The notes under the pieces were generated by a model. It saw only the letters and a list, made by a program, of their open reading frames with translations, was not told the DNA's origin and did no database searches. A stretch of 24,831 bases of DNA. It comes from Mageeibacillus sp. UBA1212. Its GTDB lineage: Bacteria > Bacillota > Clostridia > UBA1212. The translations under genes and the position numbers were made by a program. Below are positions 14,417-21,972 of this stretch, piece by piece; position 1 is the stretch's first letter, and each line of letters starts with the position of its first letter. The stretch is taken from contig DBXM01000008.1 of the NCBI GenBank assembly GCA_002309655.1, forward strand, positions 1 to 24,831. The letters are read 5' to 3'.

Positions 14417-16561
14417 ATGATGAAAACGTTTAAAAAATGTGCGGTTTTGACGCTGGCCGCGCTGATGCTGCTGTCGGCGGTTTTGTGCGTGTCGTGCAAG
14501 CGGAGAGATCCGGTTGAGACGCCTACCTCGGAGCCCGCGGCAACAAATATAGCCGGAGAGACGGACGTTCCGGAGAACACGGAAGTGCCGGAAAATACGC
14601 CGGAATTGACGGAGGCGCCTACCGCCACGCCTACCGGGGAGCCCACCGCTACGCCTACTGAGGAGCCGACTGCGACGCCCCCGGAAGAGCCCACCGAGGA
14701 ACCTACCGCCACGCCGACTGAGGAGCCGACGGCGACACCAACACCTACACCTACGCCTACCCCAACACCCACGGCGACACCTACACCTACGCCGACTCCG
14801 ACGCCTACAAACACGCCGACACCGACCCCGACTCCCACGCCGGCAGGCGACAGCTACGTGAACACCGCGAGCTACGCCAATTCCTACACGGTGGGCATCG
14901 ACGACCTCTCCAGAACGCTCGTCAACGGCAGCGCGAACGACACGCAGCGTAATAACCGCTACGTCGGCATCTTCTACTTCCTGTGGATCGGCTTCCACGA
15001 CACGACCCTTCGCGACAACTCCGCGATCGTCGCCTCCAACCCCAACGCCCTTAAATCCGAGGCGAACTGGATGGCTGCGGGCGGCGGCGGTGTCAACGCG
15101 TTCCATTTCTGGGGCAAGCCGATGTTCGGCTACTACCCGTCCTCCGACAGGTGGGTCATGAGAAAGCACGTTCAGATGCTGACTGACGCCGGAATCGACT
15201 TCCTCGGCTTCGATGCCACAAACGCATTTACCTACTCGACGAACGCGCTCGCGCTAATGAAGATCCTCAAAGAGTATCAGGACGAGGGCTGGAACGTTCC
15301 GAAGGTCGTTTTCTACACGAACTCCTCGTCCGGAAAAACGATCAACGAGATCTACAAGACAATTTATAAAAAGCATCCCGAGTACCAGTCAATCTGGTTC
15401 TACTGGGACGGAAAACCCCTAATTATAGGCGTTCCCGGCGATTCGGAGCTATCGTCGGAGGCGAAGAGCTTTTTCAGGATCAAGGCGAGCGTATGGCCGA
15501 ACGCGGGCAGAACGGACGACGGCTTCCCGTGGATGGAATTCGGGCGGCTGCTCTCGAACGACGCTGTTTACGGACTGAACGGCCGCAAGGAGGTCGTGAA
15601 CGTTTCCGTCGCGCAGCATAACAGAACGTGCACTTTCAGCTACACGGCGTGGTACGGAGCAAAGGACAGGTCGCGCAGCTGGCACAACGGCGCCAACGAC
15701 ACGTCTCCGAACGCGTATTATTACGGCTACAACTTCGCCGAACAGTTCGACTGGGCGCTCGGCATCGACCCCGAGATGATCTTCATTACGGGCTGGAACG
15801 AGTGGATCGCCCAGAGACAGCCGGTCGAGTACAATACGAAACCGATCAGGTTTGTCGACAACGCGGACGCGAACTGCAGCCGCGACATCGAGCCCATGGA
15901 AGGCGGCTACGGCGACAACTACTACATGCAGATGATTTCGTACATCAGGCGCTACAAGGGCACGTTCGGCCAGGCGCCGGTCACGCGGAAAACCGTCGAC
16001 ATCGCGGGCGGCTTCAGCCAGTGGAACGACGTTCAGTCCTATTATAAGGACTACGAGGGCGACACGGTCAGGCGCAACAACAGTATTTTCGAGAAGAAGA
16101 CCGACAACACGAACCGCAACGACATCACAGAAATGAAGGTAGCTGAGGACGACGCGAACGTGTACTTCTTTGTGAAGACTGCGGCCGCGATCACGTCGCC
16201 GCAGGACAACGACTTCTCGACGAACGGCTGGATGACGCTCTACATCTCGACGGACCTCGCGAAGGGCTGGAAGGGCGCGAATTTTGTTGTGAACTACGCG
16301 CAGCCCGCGGACGGCAAAACCAGGATAGGAAGGCTTGCGGACTCGGATACGTACAGTGTGACGGAGTGCGGCGAGGCGACGTACAGAATCAACGGCGACA
16401 TGCTGATGGTCGCGGTTCCCAAGTCGGTTCTCGGCATCTCCGGGAACGCCTCGATCGGCTTCAAGTGGGCCGACAACAACACGTTCGGCGACGTTTTCAG
16501 CTTCTACAAGAACGGAGACTCTGCGCCGATCGGAAGAGTTTTCTACAAGTACGGCGGCTGA
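14417..16561 (+). CDS. Secreted lipoprotein glycoside hydrolase-like protein with Thr-Pro linker, paralogue B
   Basis: This 714-aa protein is a paralogue of the preceding gene, 25 nt downstream and in the same operon. The lipobox CVSC puts the acylated cysteine at residue 27. Residues 30-142 are a Thr/Pro/Glu spacer ending in long TPTP repeats, absent from paralogue A. The barrel follows: VGIFYFLWIGFHD, AGIDFLGFDATNAF, DGKPLIIGVPGDSE and FITGWNEWIAQRQ. A C-terminal CBM9-like domain (FSQWNDVQSYYKDYEGD, then VYFFVKTAAAI) ends the protein. GGAGG nine bases before the first ATG supports the start. The spacer probably carries the enzyme through or beyond the wall, while paralogue A stays near the membrane. 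The family call rests on motifs only. Confidence 0.88.
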   Translation: MMKTFKKCAVLTLAALMLLSAVLCVSCKRRDPVETPTSEPAATNIAGETDVPENTEVPENTPELTEAPTATPTGEPTATPTEEPTATPPEEPTEEPTATPTEEPTATPTPTPTPTPTPTATPTPTPTPTPTNTPTPTPTPTPAGDSYVNTASYANSYTVGIDDLSRTLVNGSANDTQRNNRYVGIFYFLWIGFHDTTLRDNSAIVASNPNALKSEANWMAAGGGGVNAFHFWGKPMFGYYPSSDRWVMRKHVQMLTDAGIDFLGFDATNAFTYSTNALALMKILKEYQDEGWNVPKVVFYTNSSSGKTINEIYKTIYKKHPEYQSIWFYWDGKPLIIGVPGDSELSSEAKSFFRIKASVWPNAGRTDDGFPWMEFGRLLSNDAVYGLNGRKEVVNVSVAQHNRTCTFSYTAWYGAKDRSRSWHNGANDTSPNAYYYGYNFAEQFDWALGIDPEMIFITGWNEWIAQRQPVEYNTKPIRFVDNADANCSRDIEPMEGGYGDNYYMQMISYIRRYKGTFGQAPVTRKTVDIAGGFSQWNDVQSYYKDYEGDTVRRNNSIFEKKTDNTNRNDITEMKVAEDDANVYFFVKTAAAITSPQDNDFSTNGWMTLYISTDLAKGWKGANFVVNYAQPADGKTRIGRLADSDTYSVTECGEATYRINGDMLMVAVPKSVLGISGNASIGFKWADNNTFGDVFSFYKNGDSAPIGRVFYKYGG
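14620..14845 (+). repeat. Thr-Pro-coding imperfect DNA repeat in paralogue B
   Basis: Short ACN-CCN codon repeats encode the TPTP spacer. A similar, independently varied tract at 18770-18995 lies in the ribonuclease gene. Such tracts change length easily. Opposite-strand GVGV reading frames here are artefacts. Confidence 0.8.
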
Positions 16562-16605
16562 GAATAAGTTTTGACCGCCTGAACATGCTTTCGGGGAGAA
16601 AAACG

Positions 16606-18450
16606 ATGAGCATCGAAAAAGTCAGTTTTGAAAACGTGGAAATAACCGGCGGATTCTGGAAAACGCGCCAGAATCTCGTCAGGAAGACAACCGTGCAGGC
16701 CGTTTACGACAGGTTCAGCGACACCGGCCGCTTCGACGCGTTCAGGTTTGACTGGAAAGAGGGAATGCCGAACAGGCCGCACATTTTCTGGGACTCGGAC
16801 GTCGCGAAGTGGATCGAAGGCGTCGCTTATCTGTGCCAAAAGAAGCGCGAGCCGCGGTTCGAGCGGATCGTGGACAGGGTCGACGACCTGATCGAAAAGA
16901 ATCAGATGGAGGACGGCTACTTCAACATTTATTACATCCTGTTCGCGAAAGACTCACGTTTCACGGTGCGCGACAACCACGAGCTCTACTGCGCGGGGCA
17001 CCTTATGGAGGCGGCGGTGGCGTACTACAGGGCGACCGGGAAGAGGAAACTTCTCGACGCGATGACTCGCTACGCCGACTACATCGAAAAGCGGTTTAAA
17101 ACCGACCGCGACACTGGGTTCACGACGCCGGGGCACGAGGAGATCGAGCTGGCGCTGGTCAAGCTCTACAAAGAAACAGGCGAGAAACGCTACCTCGAGC
17201 TGTCGAAGTTTTTTGTGGACGAGCGCGGGAAAAGGGCGGAAAACAAGCCGGACTGGATGAATGCGAGCTACAACCAAAGCCACGTTCCCGTGCGGCAGCA
17301 GTTCACCGCGGAAGGCCATTCGGTGCGGGCGTGCTACCTCTACTGCGCGATGGCGGACCTGGCGTATCTGACGGACGACGAAGAGCTCAAAAACGCGTGC
17401 AAGGCGATTTTCGACGACATCACTCTCAAAAAAATGTATATCACCGGCGGCATCGGCTCCTCCTCCCACGGAGAGGCGTTCACGGTGCCCTACGACCTGC
17501 CGAACATGGTCGCGTACACGGAGACCTGCGCGGCGATCGCGCTGGCGCTTTTCGCGCGGCGCATGATGCTTATCGAAACCGACTCGAAATACGCGGACAC
17601 TGTCGAGCGCATAATCTACAACGGTTTTCTGTCGTCGGTGTCGCTTGACGGGAAGTCGTTCTTCTACCAGAACCCCACCGAGATCGTGAAGTACTTCGAT
17701 AACAGGGACACGAGCGTGGCGGGACGCGCAATCAACACGCCGCCGATGCAGCGGAGCGAGGTTTTCGGCTGTTCGTGCTGTCCGCCAAATATCGTCAGAT
17801 TTATCCCATCTTTAGGGGATTTCATGTACACGGCGGACTTCGCGGCGCCTGAGCGGCCGGCCATTTACGTGCACCAGTTCATGGAGAGCACCGCGGAGCT
17901 CGAACACGGCGGGAAGACGATACGCATCGTGCAGAAGACCCGCTACCCGGAGAACGGAAAGGTGAAAATTACGGTCGAAGGGGCGGACGTGACGCTCGCT
18001 GTGCGCGTTCCGTGGTGGAGCGACGCGAAGTACGAAACCGAAAAAGGGTACGCGCATTTTGATGTCGCGGACGGCGGCTCGGTCGAGCTCGATTTCGGGA
18101 TGAAGATCAAGGTCGTCGAGGCGAGACGCGAGGTGGTTTTCGACGCGGGAAGGTGCGCGGTCATGCGCGGACCGGTCGTCTACTGTCTTGAGGGGTGCGA
18201 CAACCCGGCGCCTCTGAGAGGAATCGTGCTTAAAGGCGGGCGGAATTTCAAGTATTATGCGGAGGGACCCTTGAAGGGCGTTCCGTGCATCAGGGCGGCG
18301 GCGCTCGTGAGGCCGGAGCAACCCGAAAATGCGCCGCTCTACAGTGAGCGCACCGGGAAATACGAAGAGACGACTGCGACCCTGATTCCGTACTACGCGT
18401 TCGCGAACAGGGGACCGTCAGACATGCAGATATTCACGTACGTGAAATAG
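16606..18450 (+). CDS. GH127 beta-L-arabinofuranosidase-like glycoside hydrolase
   Basis: GH127 enzymes release beta-L-arabinofuranose by a cysteine nucleophile held in a zinc-thiolate site. This 614-aa protein has the family start (VENVEITGGFW-like) and an (alpha/alpha)6 core with WDSDVAKWIEGVAYL, MEDGYFNIYY and HELYCAGHLMEAAVAYY. The active-site residues known from HypBA1 are all present: E306 and C308 in AYTETCAAIA, and C391 and C392 in FGCSCCPPNIVRF. C391 corresponds to the nucleophile. A C-terminal beta domain follows. There is no signal peptide, so it should act in the cytoplasm on imported oligosaccharides. GGGGAG seven bases before the ATG fixes the start. It lies 44 nt after paralogue B in the operon. 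Other GH127 specificities are possible. Confidence 0.95.
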   Translation: MSIEKVSFENVEITGGFWKTRQNLVRKTTVQAVYDRFSDTGRFDAFRFDWKEGMPNRPHIFWDSDVAKWIEGVAYLCQKKREPRFERIVDRVDDLIEKNQMEDGYFNIYYILFAKDSRFTVRDNHELYCAGHLMEAAVAYYRATGKRKLLDAMTRYADYIEKRFKTDRDTGFTTPGHEEIELALVKLYKETGEKRYLELSKFFVDERGKRAENKPDWMNASYNQSHVPVRQQFTAEGHSVRACYLYCAMADLAYLTDDEELKNACKAIFDDITLKKMYITGGIGSSSHGEAFTVPYDLPNMVAYTETCAAIALALFARRMMLIETDSKYADTVERIIYNGFLSSVSLDGKSFFYQNPTEIVKYFDNRDTSVAGRAINTPPMQRSEVFGCSCCPPNIVRFIPSLGDFMYTADFAAPERPAIYVHQFMESTAELEHGGKTIRIVQKTRYPENGKVKITVEGADVTLAVRVPWWSDAKYETEKGYAHFDVADGGSVELDFGMKIKVVEARREVVFDAGRCAVMRGPVVYCLEGCDNPAPLRGIVLKGGRNFKYYAEGPLKGVPCIRAAALVRPEQPENAPLYSERTGKYEETTATLIPYYAFANRGPSDMQIFTYVK

Positions 18451-18454
18451 TTTT

Positions 18455-18479
18455 GCGCCGACGTGGCGCGGCACTTTTT
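18455..18479 (+). terminator. Possible weak terminator between GH127 and the ribonuclease gene
   Basis: GCGCC (18455-18459) pairs with GGCGC (18465-18469) around a 5-nt loop, and TTTTT follows five bases later. The stem is short, so partial read-through into the ribonuclease gene is likely. Confidence 0.35.
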
Positions 18480-18498
18480 GACTATTGAGGGAAACAAG

Positions 18499-19356
18499 TT
18501 GAACGGGAACGAAAATAAAAAAGGAAACAGGGCTAAGCGGGTCGTTTTGCCCCTTGTTATAGGGATTATTCTGGTCGCGGCCGCGGTATTCGGGGCGATC
18601 AAACTGTGGCCCGTAATAAAGAACGGTTTTGAGGGCGGCACGCTTCCGGAATCGACGCCTGTTATGGCGGTCACGGAAACGGAGGCTGCCGGCGCGGATC
18701 TTTCGCCAACCGCGGAAGAGGAGTTTACGCCCGGAACGGCTGAAGTAACTGAAACGCCTGCGTTTTCGCCCGATCCCACGGATACTCCGACGTCAGAACC
18801 TGCGCCAACCGCGACGCCTTCTCCCACTCCGACACCGGACACGACTCCGACGCCCGCGCCTACGGCTACACCGAGCCCGGCACCGACGTCAACTCCGAGC
18901 CCGACGCCTACCCCGGGTCCCACTCCCACGCCGAGTCCTACTCCCACTCCGACTCCAACCCCTACTCCAACCCCCGCGCCTACCGCGCCGCCAATCGACG
19001 AAAACGGCTCCTACTTCGACCGCGATCACGTCGCGCTCTACATCAAAACGTACGGCCGGCTGCCCTCTAATTTTATAACGAAGGCAGAGGCGAAAAAACT
19101 CGGCTGGAAGAGCGGAAACGTTCAGAGATACGCGCCGGGCAAGGCAATCGGCGGCGACACGTTCCGCAACAGCGAAGGCATCCTCCCGAGAACGTCCGGA
19201 GTCACCTACACCGAGTGCGACATCGACACGAACGGCAAGAGCGAACGCGGGTCGAAGAGGATCGTTTTCGGCTCGAACGGCAGGATATTCTACACCGCCG
19301 ACCACTACAACACTTTTGTGGAGTACGTGAACGGGAGCTGGGTGCGTTACAACTGA
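18499..19356 (+). CDS. Membrane-anchored barnase-type ribonuclease with Thr-Pro linker
   Basis: This 285-aa protein has a short basic N-terminus, one hydrophobic segment (about 15-35, VVLPLVIGIILVAAAVFGAI), a Ser/Thr/Pro spacer (about 60-165) and a C-terminal barnase-like domain (168-285). The domain follows Bacillus barnase closely: LPSNFITKAEAKKLGW, APGKAIGGDTFRNSEG, GVTYTECDIDT and YTADHYNTF. All barnase catalytic residues have equivalents: K195, E239, R250, R254 and H269 for K27, E73, R83, R87 and H102. A guanyl-preferring extracellular RNase is expected. TTG at 18499 has AGGGA six bases upstream and is preferred to GTG at 18463. No barstar-like ORF lies on either side, which fits an exported enzyme. 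It ends the glycan operon. Confidence 0.92.
   Translation: MNGNENKKGNRAKRVVLPLVIGIILVAAAVFGAIKLWPVIKNGFEGGTLPESTPVMAVTETEAAGADLSPTAEEEFTPGTAEVTETPAFSPDPTDTPTSEPAPTATPSPTPTPDTTPTPAPTATPSPAPTSTPSPTPTPGPTPTPSPTPTPTPTPTPTPAPTAPPIDENGSYFDRDHVALYIKTYGRLPSNFITKAEAKKLGWKSGNVQRYAPGKAIGGDTFRNSEGILPRTSGVTYTECDIDTNGKSERGSKRIVFGSNGRIFYTADHYNTFVEYVNGSWVRYN
18770..18995 (+). repeat. Thr-Pro/Ser-Pro-coding imperfect DNA repeat in the ribonuclease gene
   Basis: This low-complexity ACN/AGC-CCN tract encodes the stalk between the membrane segment and the ribonuclease domain. It matches the tract in paralogue B in style but not base for base. Confidence 0.75.
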
Positions 19357-19390
19357 CGGCGGCTTACACGGCGGCATATTACCGGACAAG

Positions 19391-19418
19391 GGCGGCTTTT
19401 TGGGCCGCTTTTGTTTTT
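19391..19418 (+). terminator. Intrinsic terminator of the glycan/ribonuclease operon
   Basis: GCGGC (19392-19396) pairs with GCCGC (19404-19408), followed by TTTTGTTTTT. It lies 35 nt past the ribonuclease stop. The rest of 19357-19656 holds no gene, only the rny promoter and leader. Confidence 0.75.
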
Positions 19419-19532
19419 GAAAGGCGTGCGCGGACGCGAGGAGAGCTGGCCGCGTAACGTTCCCGCGCCGTTCCTAAGATCTTTGGAACTTGAGAACCTT
19501 GAGAAACGCTTGAAACCGGTTCGTGTTTGTGC

Positions 19533-19561
19533 TTGACAGGGCGGCGGAAGTGTGTTAAAAT
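19533..19561 (+). promoter_or_regulatory. Sigma-A promoter of rny
   Basis: TTGACA (19533-19538) and TAAAAT (19556-19561) are separated by an ideal 17 nt. The leader is about 90 nt before the ATG at 19657. Confidence 0.85.
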
Positions 19562-19656
19562 GTCTTTGATTTTGATGTATTCAAGAACCGCGCGCCTGCG
19601 GGGTTCGGAACATAGATAAATCCAAAATCAAATAAATAACGAGAGGAGAGCGTTAA

Positions 19657-21351
19657 ATGATGTACAATGAAATGCTCAGCGTACAGCCGTTCTCCTTGAC
19701 TTCCGCGCTTGTCGGGCTGATTGCCGGAATCGTTCTGATGGCAGTCGTGCTTTTGATTATCCTGCTTGCCGCACGGAAATCAAACGCCCGCAAGACTGAA
19801 GAGAGAGTTCGCGCAGCACAGGATGAAGCCTACGACGACGGCTACACCAAGGGCAGCGCGGACGGTTACGAAAAGAGAAAACTCGAGGCCGAAGCGGCAA
19901 TCAACACCGCGGAGGAGGAGAGCCGAAGAATCGTCTTAGCCGCCGTCAAAGAGGGCGAAAATAAAAAACGTGAATATGTTTTACAGGCCAAAGACGAAAT
20001 CCGTCAGCTTCGTTCGTATCTGGACAAGGAAGTCAGGGAAAAACGTGAAGAGGCGCAGCGAAAAGAAGCTCGCTTGACCAACAAAGAAGAACTCGTCGAC
20101 AAGAAACTCGACGCGTTGGAGAAGCGTGAGCTTGCGATCAAAGAGAATGAAGGGGCCGCCCAGGCAAAGCTTGAGGAGGCGAACCGCTTCTACGAAAGGC
20201 AGCAGAAAGAGCTTGAAAAGATCGCCGGACTTTCGGCGGAACAGGCCCGCGAGATGCTGCTCGCGAATCTCGACAGCGAGCTTACACACGACAAGGCCGC
20301 CCTTATAAGGGACTATGAGGCCAAACTCGCCGACGAAAAGAACGAAATGGCGAGAGAAATCATAGCCACGGCGGTTCAGCAGTGCGCGGCGGACTACGTT
20401 TCCGACGTCACCGTTACGGTCGTTCCGATTCCCAACGAGGAGATGAAGGGCCGTATTATCGGCCGTTCCGGCAGAAATATCAACGCGATTGAGACCGCGA
20501 CAGGCGTCGACCTGGTCATCGACGACACACCGGAGGCGGTAATTCTTTCGAGCTACAACCCGGTAAGGCGCGAGATCGCGAGAATTGCGCTTGAGAAGCT
20601 TATCGCCGACGGCCGCATCCACCCCGGCAAGATCGAGGAGGTCGTCGAAAAGGCGAAGAAGGAACTCGACGCGACTATCCGCAAAGAGGGCGAAAACGCA
20701 ACGTTCGAGGCGGGCGTGTTCGGGCTCAACCCCGAGATCATCAAGATCCTCGGCAGACTTAAATACAGAACGAGCTACACCCAGAGCGTTCTGATTCACT
20801 CTATAGAGGTGTCCAAGATTTCCGGCATTATCGCCGCTGAACTCGGCGTGGACGTGGACCTTGCGAAACGCGCGGGACTGCTTCACGACATCGGCAAGGC
20901 GGTTGACTTCGAGAACGAGGGAACGCACGTCGACCTCGGCGCGGAGATTGCCAGAAAGTACAAGGAAAACGACGTCGTTATCAACGCGATCATGTCGCAC
21001 CACGGCGACGTTGAACCCACTTCGGTGATTTCGGTCATCGTTGCGGCGGCCGACGCGATTTCGGCTGCGAGACCCGGCGCGAGAAACGAGCCTCTCGAGT
21101 CATACGTCAAGAGAATCGAGAAGCTCGAGAACATCTGCAACTCGTTCAAGGGCGTCGATGCGTCCAAGACGTTCGCGATCCAGGCGGGCCGCGAGGTCAG
21201 AGTCATGGTCAAACCGGACGAAATTTCGGACGACGAGATGACGGTTCTCTCCAGAGACATCGCGAAGAAGATCGAAGCGGAAATGCAATATCCCGGCCAG
21301 ATCAAGGTCACGGTTATCAGAGAAAAGAGAACTACCGACACCGCCAAATAA
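19657..21351 (+). CDS. rny: Ribonuclease Y
   Basis: RNase Y is the membrane-bound endoribonuclease that starts mRNA decay in many Bacillota. The 564-aa protein is slightly longer than the usual 520. It has an N-terminal transmembrane helix (about 17-39) and a long charged coiled coil (about 45-235). A KH RNA-binding domain carries GRIIGRSGRN at 265-274. The HD phosphohydrolase domain has HSIEVSKIS and the metal-binding H410-D411 in LLHDIGKAVDFE, followed by GTHVDLGAEIA and SHHGDVEP. The start is preceded by GAGAGGAGAG; the second codon is also ATG. It has its own consensus promoter and a downstream hairpin before smpB. All catalytic features appear intact. Confidence 0.98.
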   Translation: MMYNEMLSVQPFSLTSALVGLIAGIVLMAVVLLIILLAARKSNARKTEERVRAAQDEAYDDGYTKGSADGYEKRKLEAEAAINTAEEESRRIVLAAVKEGENKKREYVLQAKDEIRQLRSYLDKEVREKREEAQRKEARLTNKEELVDKKLDALEKRELAIKENEGAAQAKLEEANRFYERQQKELEKIAGLSAEQAREMLLANLDSELTHDKAALIRDYEAKLADEKNEMAREIIATAVQQCAADYVSDVTVTVVPIPNEEMKGRIIGRSGRNINAIETATGVDLVIDDTPEAVILSSYNPVRREIARIALEKLIADGRIHPGKIEEVVEKAKKELDATIRKEGENATFEAGVFGLNPEIIKILGRLKYRTSYTQSVLIHSIEVSKISGIIAAELGVDVDLAKRAGLLHDIGKAVDFENEGTHVDLGAEIARKYKENDVVINAIMSHHGDVEPTSVISVIVAAADAISAARPGARNEPLESYVKRIEKLENICNSFKGVDASKTFAIQAGREVRVMVKPDEISDDEMTVLSRDIAKKIEAEMQYPGQIKVTVIREKRTTDTAK

Positions 21352-21371
21352 AAGCGGACGGAGAATTTGCG

Positions 21372-21416
21372 AAACCCTGCGGACGGCCGCCTGAGGCGCT
21401 GTCGGCAGGGTTTTGT
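21372..21416 (+). terminator. Terminator-like hairpin after rny
   Basis: AAACCCTGC (21372-21380) pairs with GCAGGGTTT (21405-21413), with an inner CGCC/GGCG hairpin, and is followed by TTG. The U-run is short, so it may only partly separate rny from smpB. Confidence 0.65.
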
Positions 21417-21434
21417 CGACGGAAGGCGGAAACT

Positions 21435-21458
21435 CCCGGAAATAATTCCGGGCACGGT
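21435..21458 (+). promoter_or_regulatory. Leader motif with CCCGGAA/TTCCGGG inverted repeat upstream of smpB
   Basis: CCCGGAA-ATAA-TTCCGGG (21435-21452) is a 7-bp inverted repeat. The blocks CCCGGAAATAA and TTCCGGGCACGGT both recur, in swapped order, at 12517-12542 upstream of paralogue A. No clear -35/-10 pair was seen for smpB. Confidence 0.4.
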
Positions 21459-21478
21459 AAAAGATTCCTGGAGATACT

Positions 21479-21943
21479 ATGTCGTATTCAAAAGAGCAGA
21501 AAAAAATAATAGTGCAGAACAGAAACGCCTTCCACGAGTATTTTATCGAGGACAAGGTTGAGTGCGGAATCGAGCTTTTCGGCACTGAGGTCAAGTCGAT
21601 CAGGCAGGGCAAGGTGAACCTTAAAGAAGCCTACGCCGTCATCGAAAAAGGCGAGTGCTTTATCTGCGGCATGCACATAAGCCCCTACGAGCACGGGAAC
21701 ATTTTCAACCGCGACCCGCTGAGAAAAAGGCGCCTTCTGCTTCACAAGAGGGAGATACTGAAGCTTTACGCGGAGGTAAAACAGCAGGGCGTGACGCTCG
21801 TTCCGCTTGAGATTTACTTCGTGAAGGGCAGGGCCAAGCTGCTCATGGGCGTCGGCCGTGGCAAAAAGCTTTACGACAAGCGCGACCAGGAGGCCGAGCG
21901 GGCGTCGAAGCGCGAAATCGAGCGCAACGTGAAGAATTATTGA
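21479..21943 (+). CDS. smpB: SsrA-binding protein SmpB
   Basis: SmpB binds tmRNA and delivers it to stalled ribosomes for trans-translation. The 154-aa length is normal. Family blocks are clear: NRNAFHEYFIEDKVECGIEL near the N-terminus, FGTEVKSIRQGKVNLKEAYA, the segment HISPYEHGNIFNRDPLRKRR, LLLHKREILKL and LVPLEIYFVKGRAKLLMGVG. The basic tail GRGKKLYDKRDQEAERASK is the part that enters the decoding centre. GGAG five bases upstream of the ATG supports the start. It follows rny by 127 nt, across a terminator-like hairpin. No tmRNA gene is visible in the window. Confidence 0.98.
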   Translation: MSYSKEQKKIIVQNRNAFHEYFIEDKVECGIELFGTEVKSIRQGKVNLKEAYAVIEKGECFICGMHISPYEHGNIFNRDPLRKRRLLLHKREILKLYAEVKQQGVTLVPLEIYFVKGRAKLLMGVGRGKKLYDKRDQEAERASKREIERNVKNY

Positions 21944-21972
21944 GCAGACGGCGGCAAAGGAAAGGGATTCCA

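Noticed and set aside
12988..14838. Long minus-strand frame beginning with GVGV repeats
   Set aside because: It is opposite the Thr-Pro tract and the two hydrolase genes, which have strong SD sites and clear motifs. Its composition is the mirror of TP codons.
14620..14845. Short regular repeats that might suggest a CRISPR array
   Set aside because: They are in-frame codon repeats with no spacers of constant length, and no cas genes are present.
18393..18947. Minus-strand GVGV-rich frame with a hydrophobic stretch
   Set aside because: It is antisense to the ribonuclease stalk, with no ribosome-binding site and no recognisable domain.
19357..19532. Possible barstar gene after the ribonuclease
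   Set aside because: No ORF of barstar length or character with a ribosome-binding site is present; the stretch holds only a terminator and the rny upstream region.
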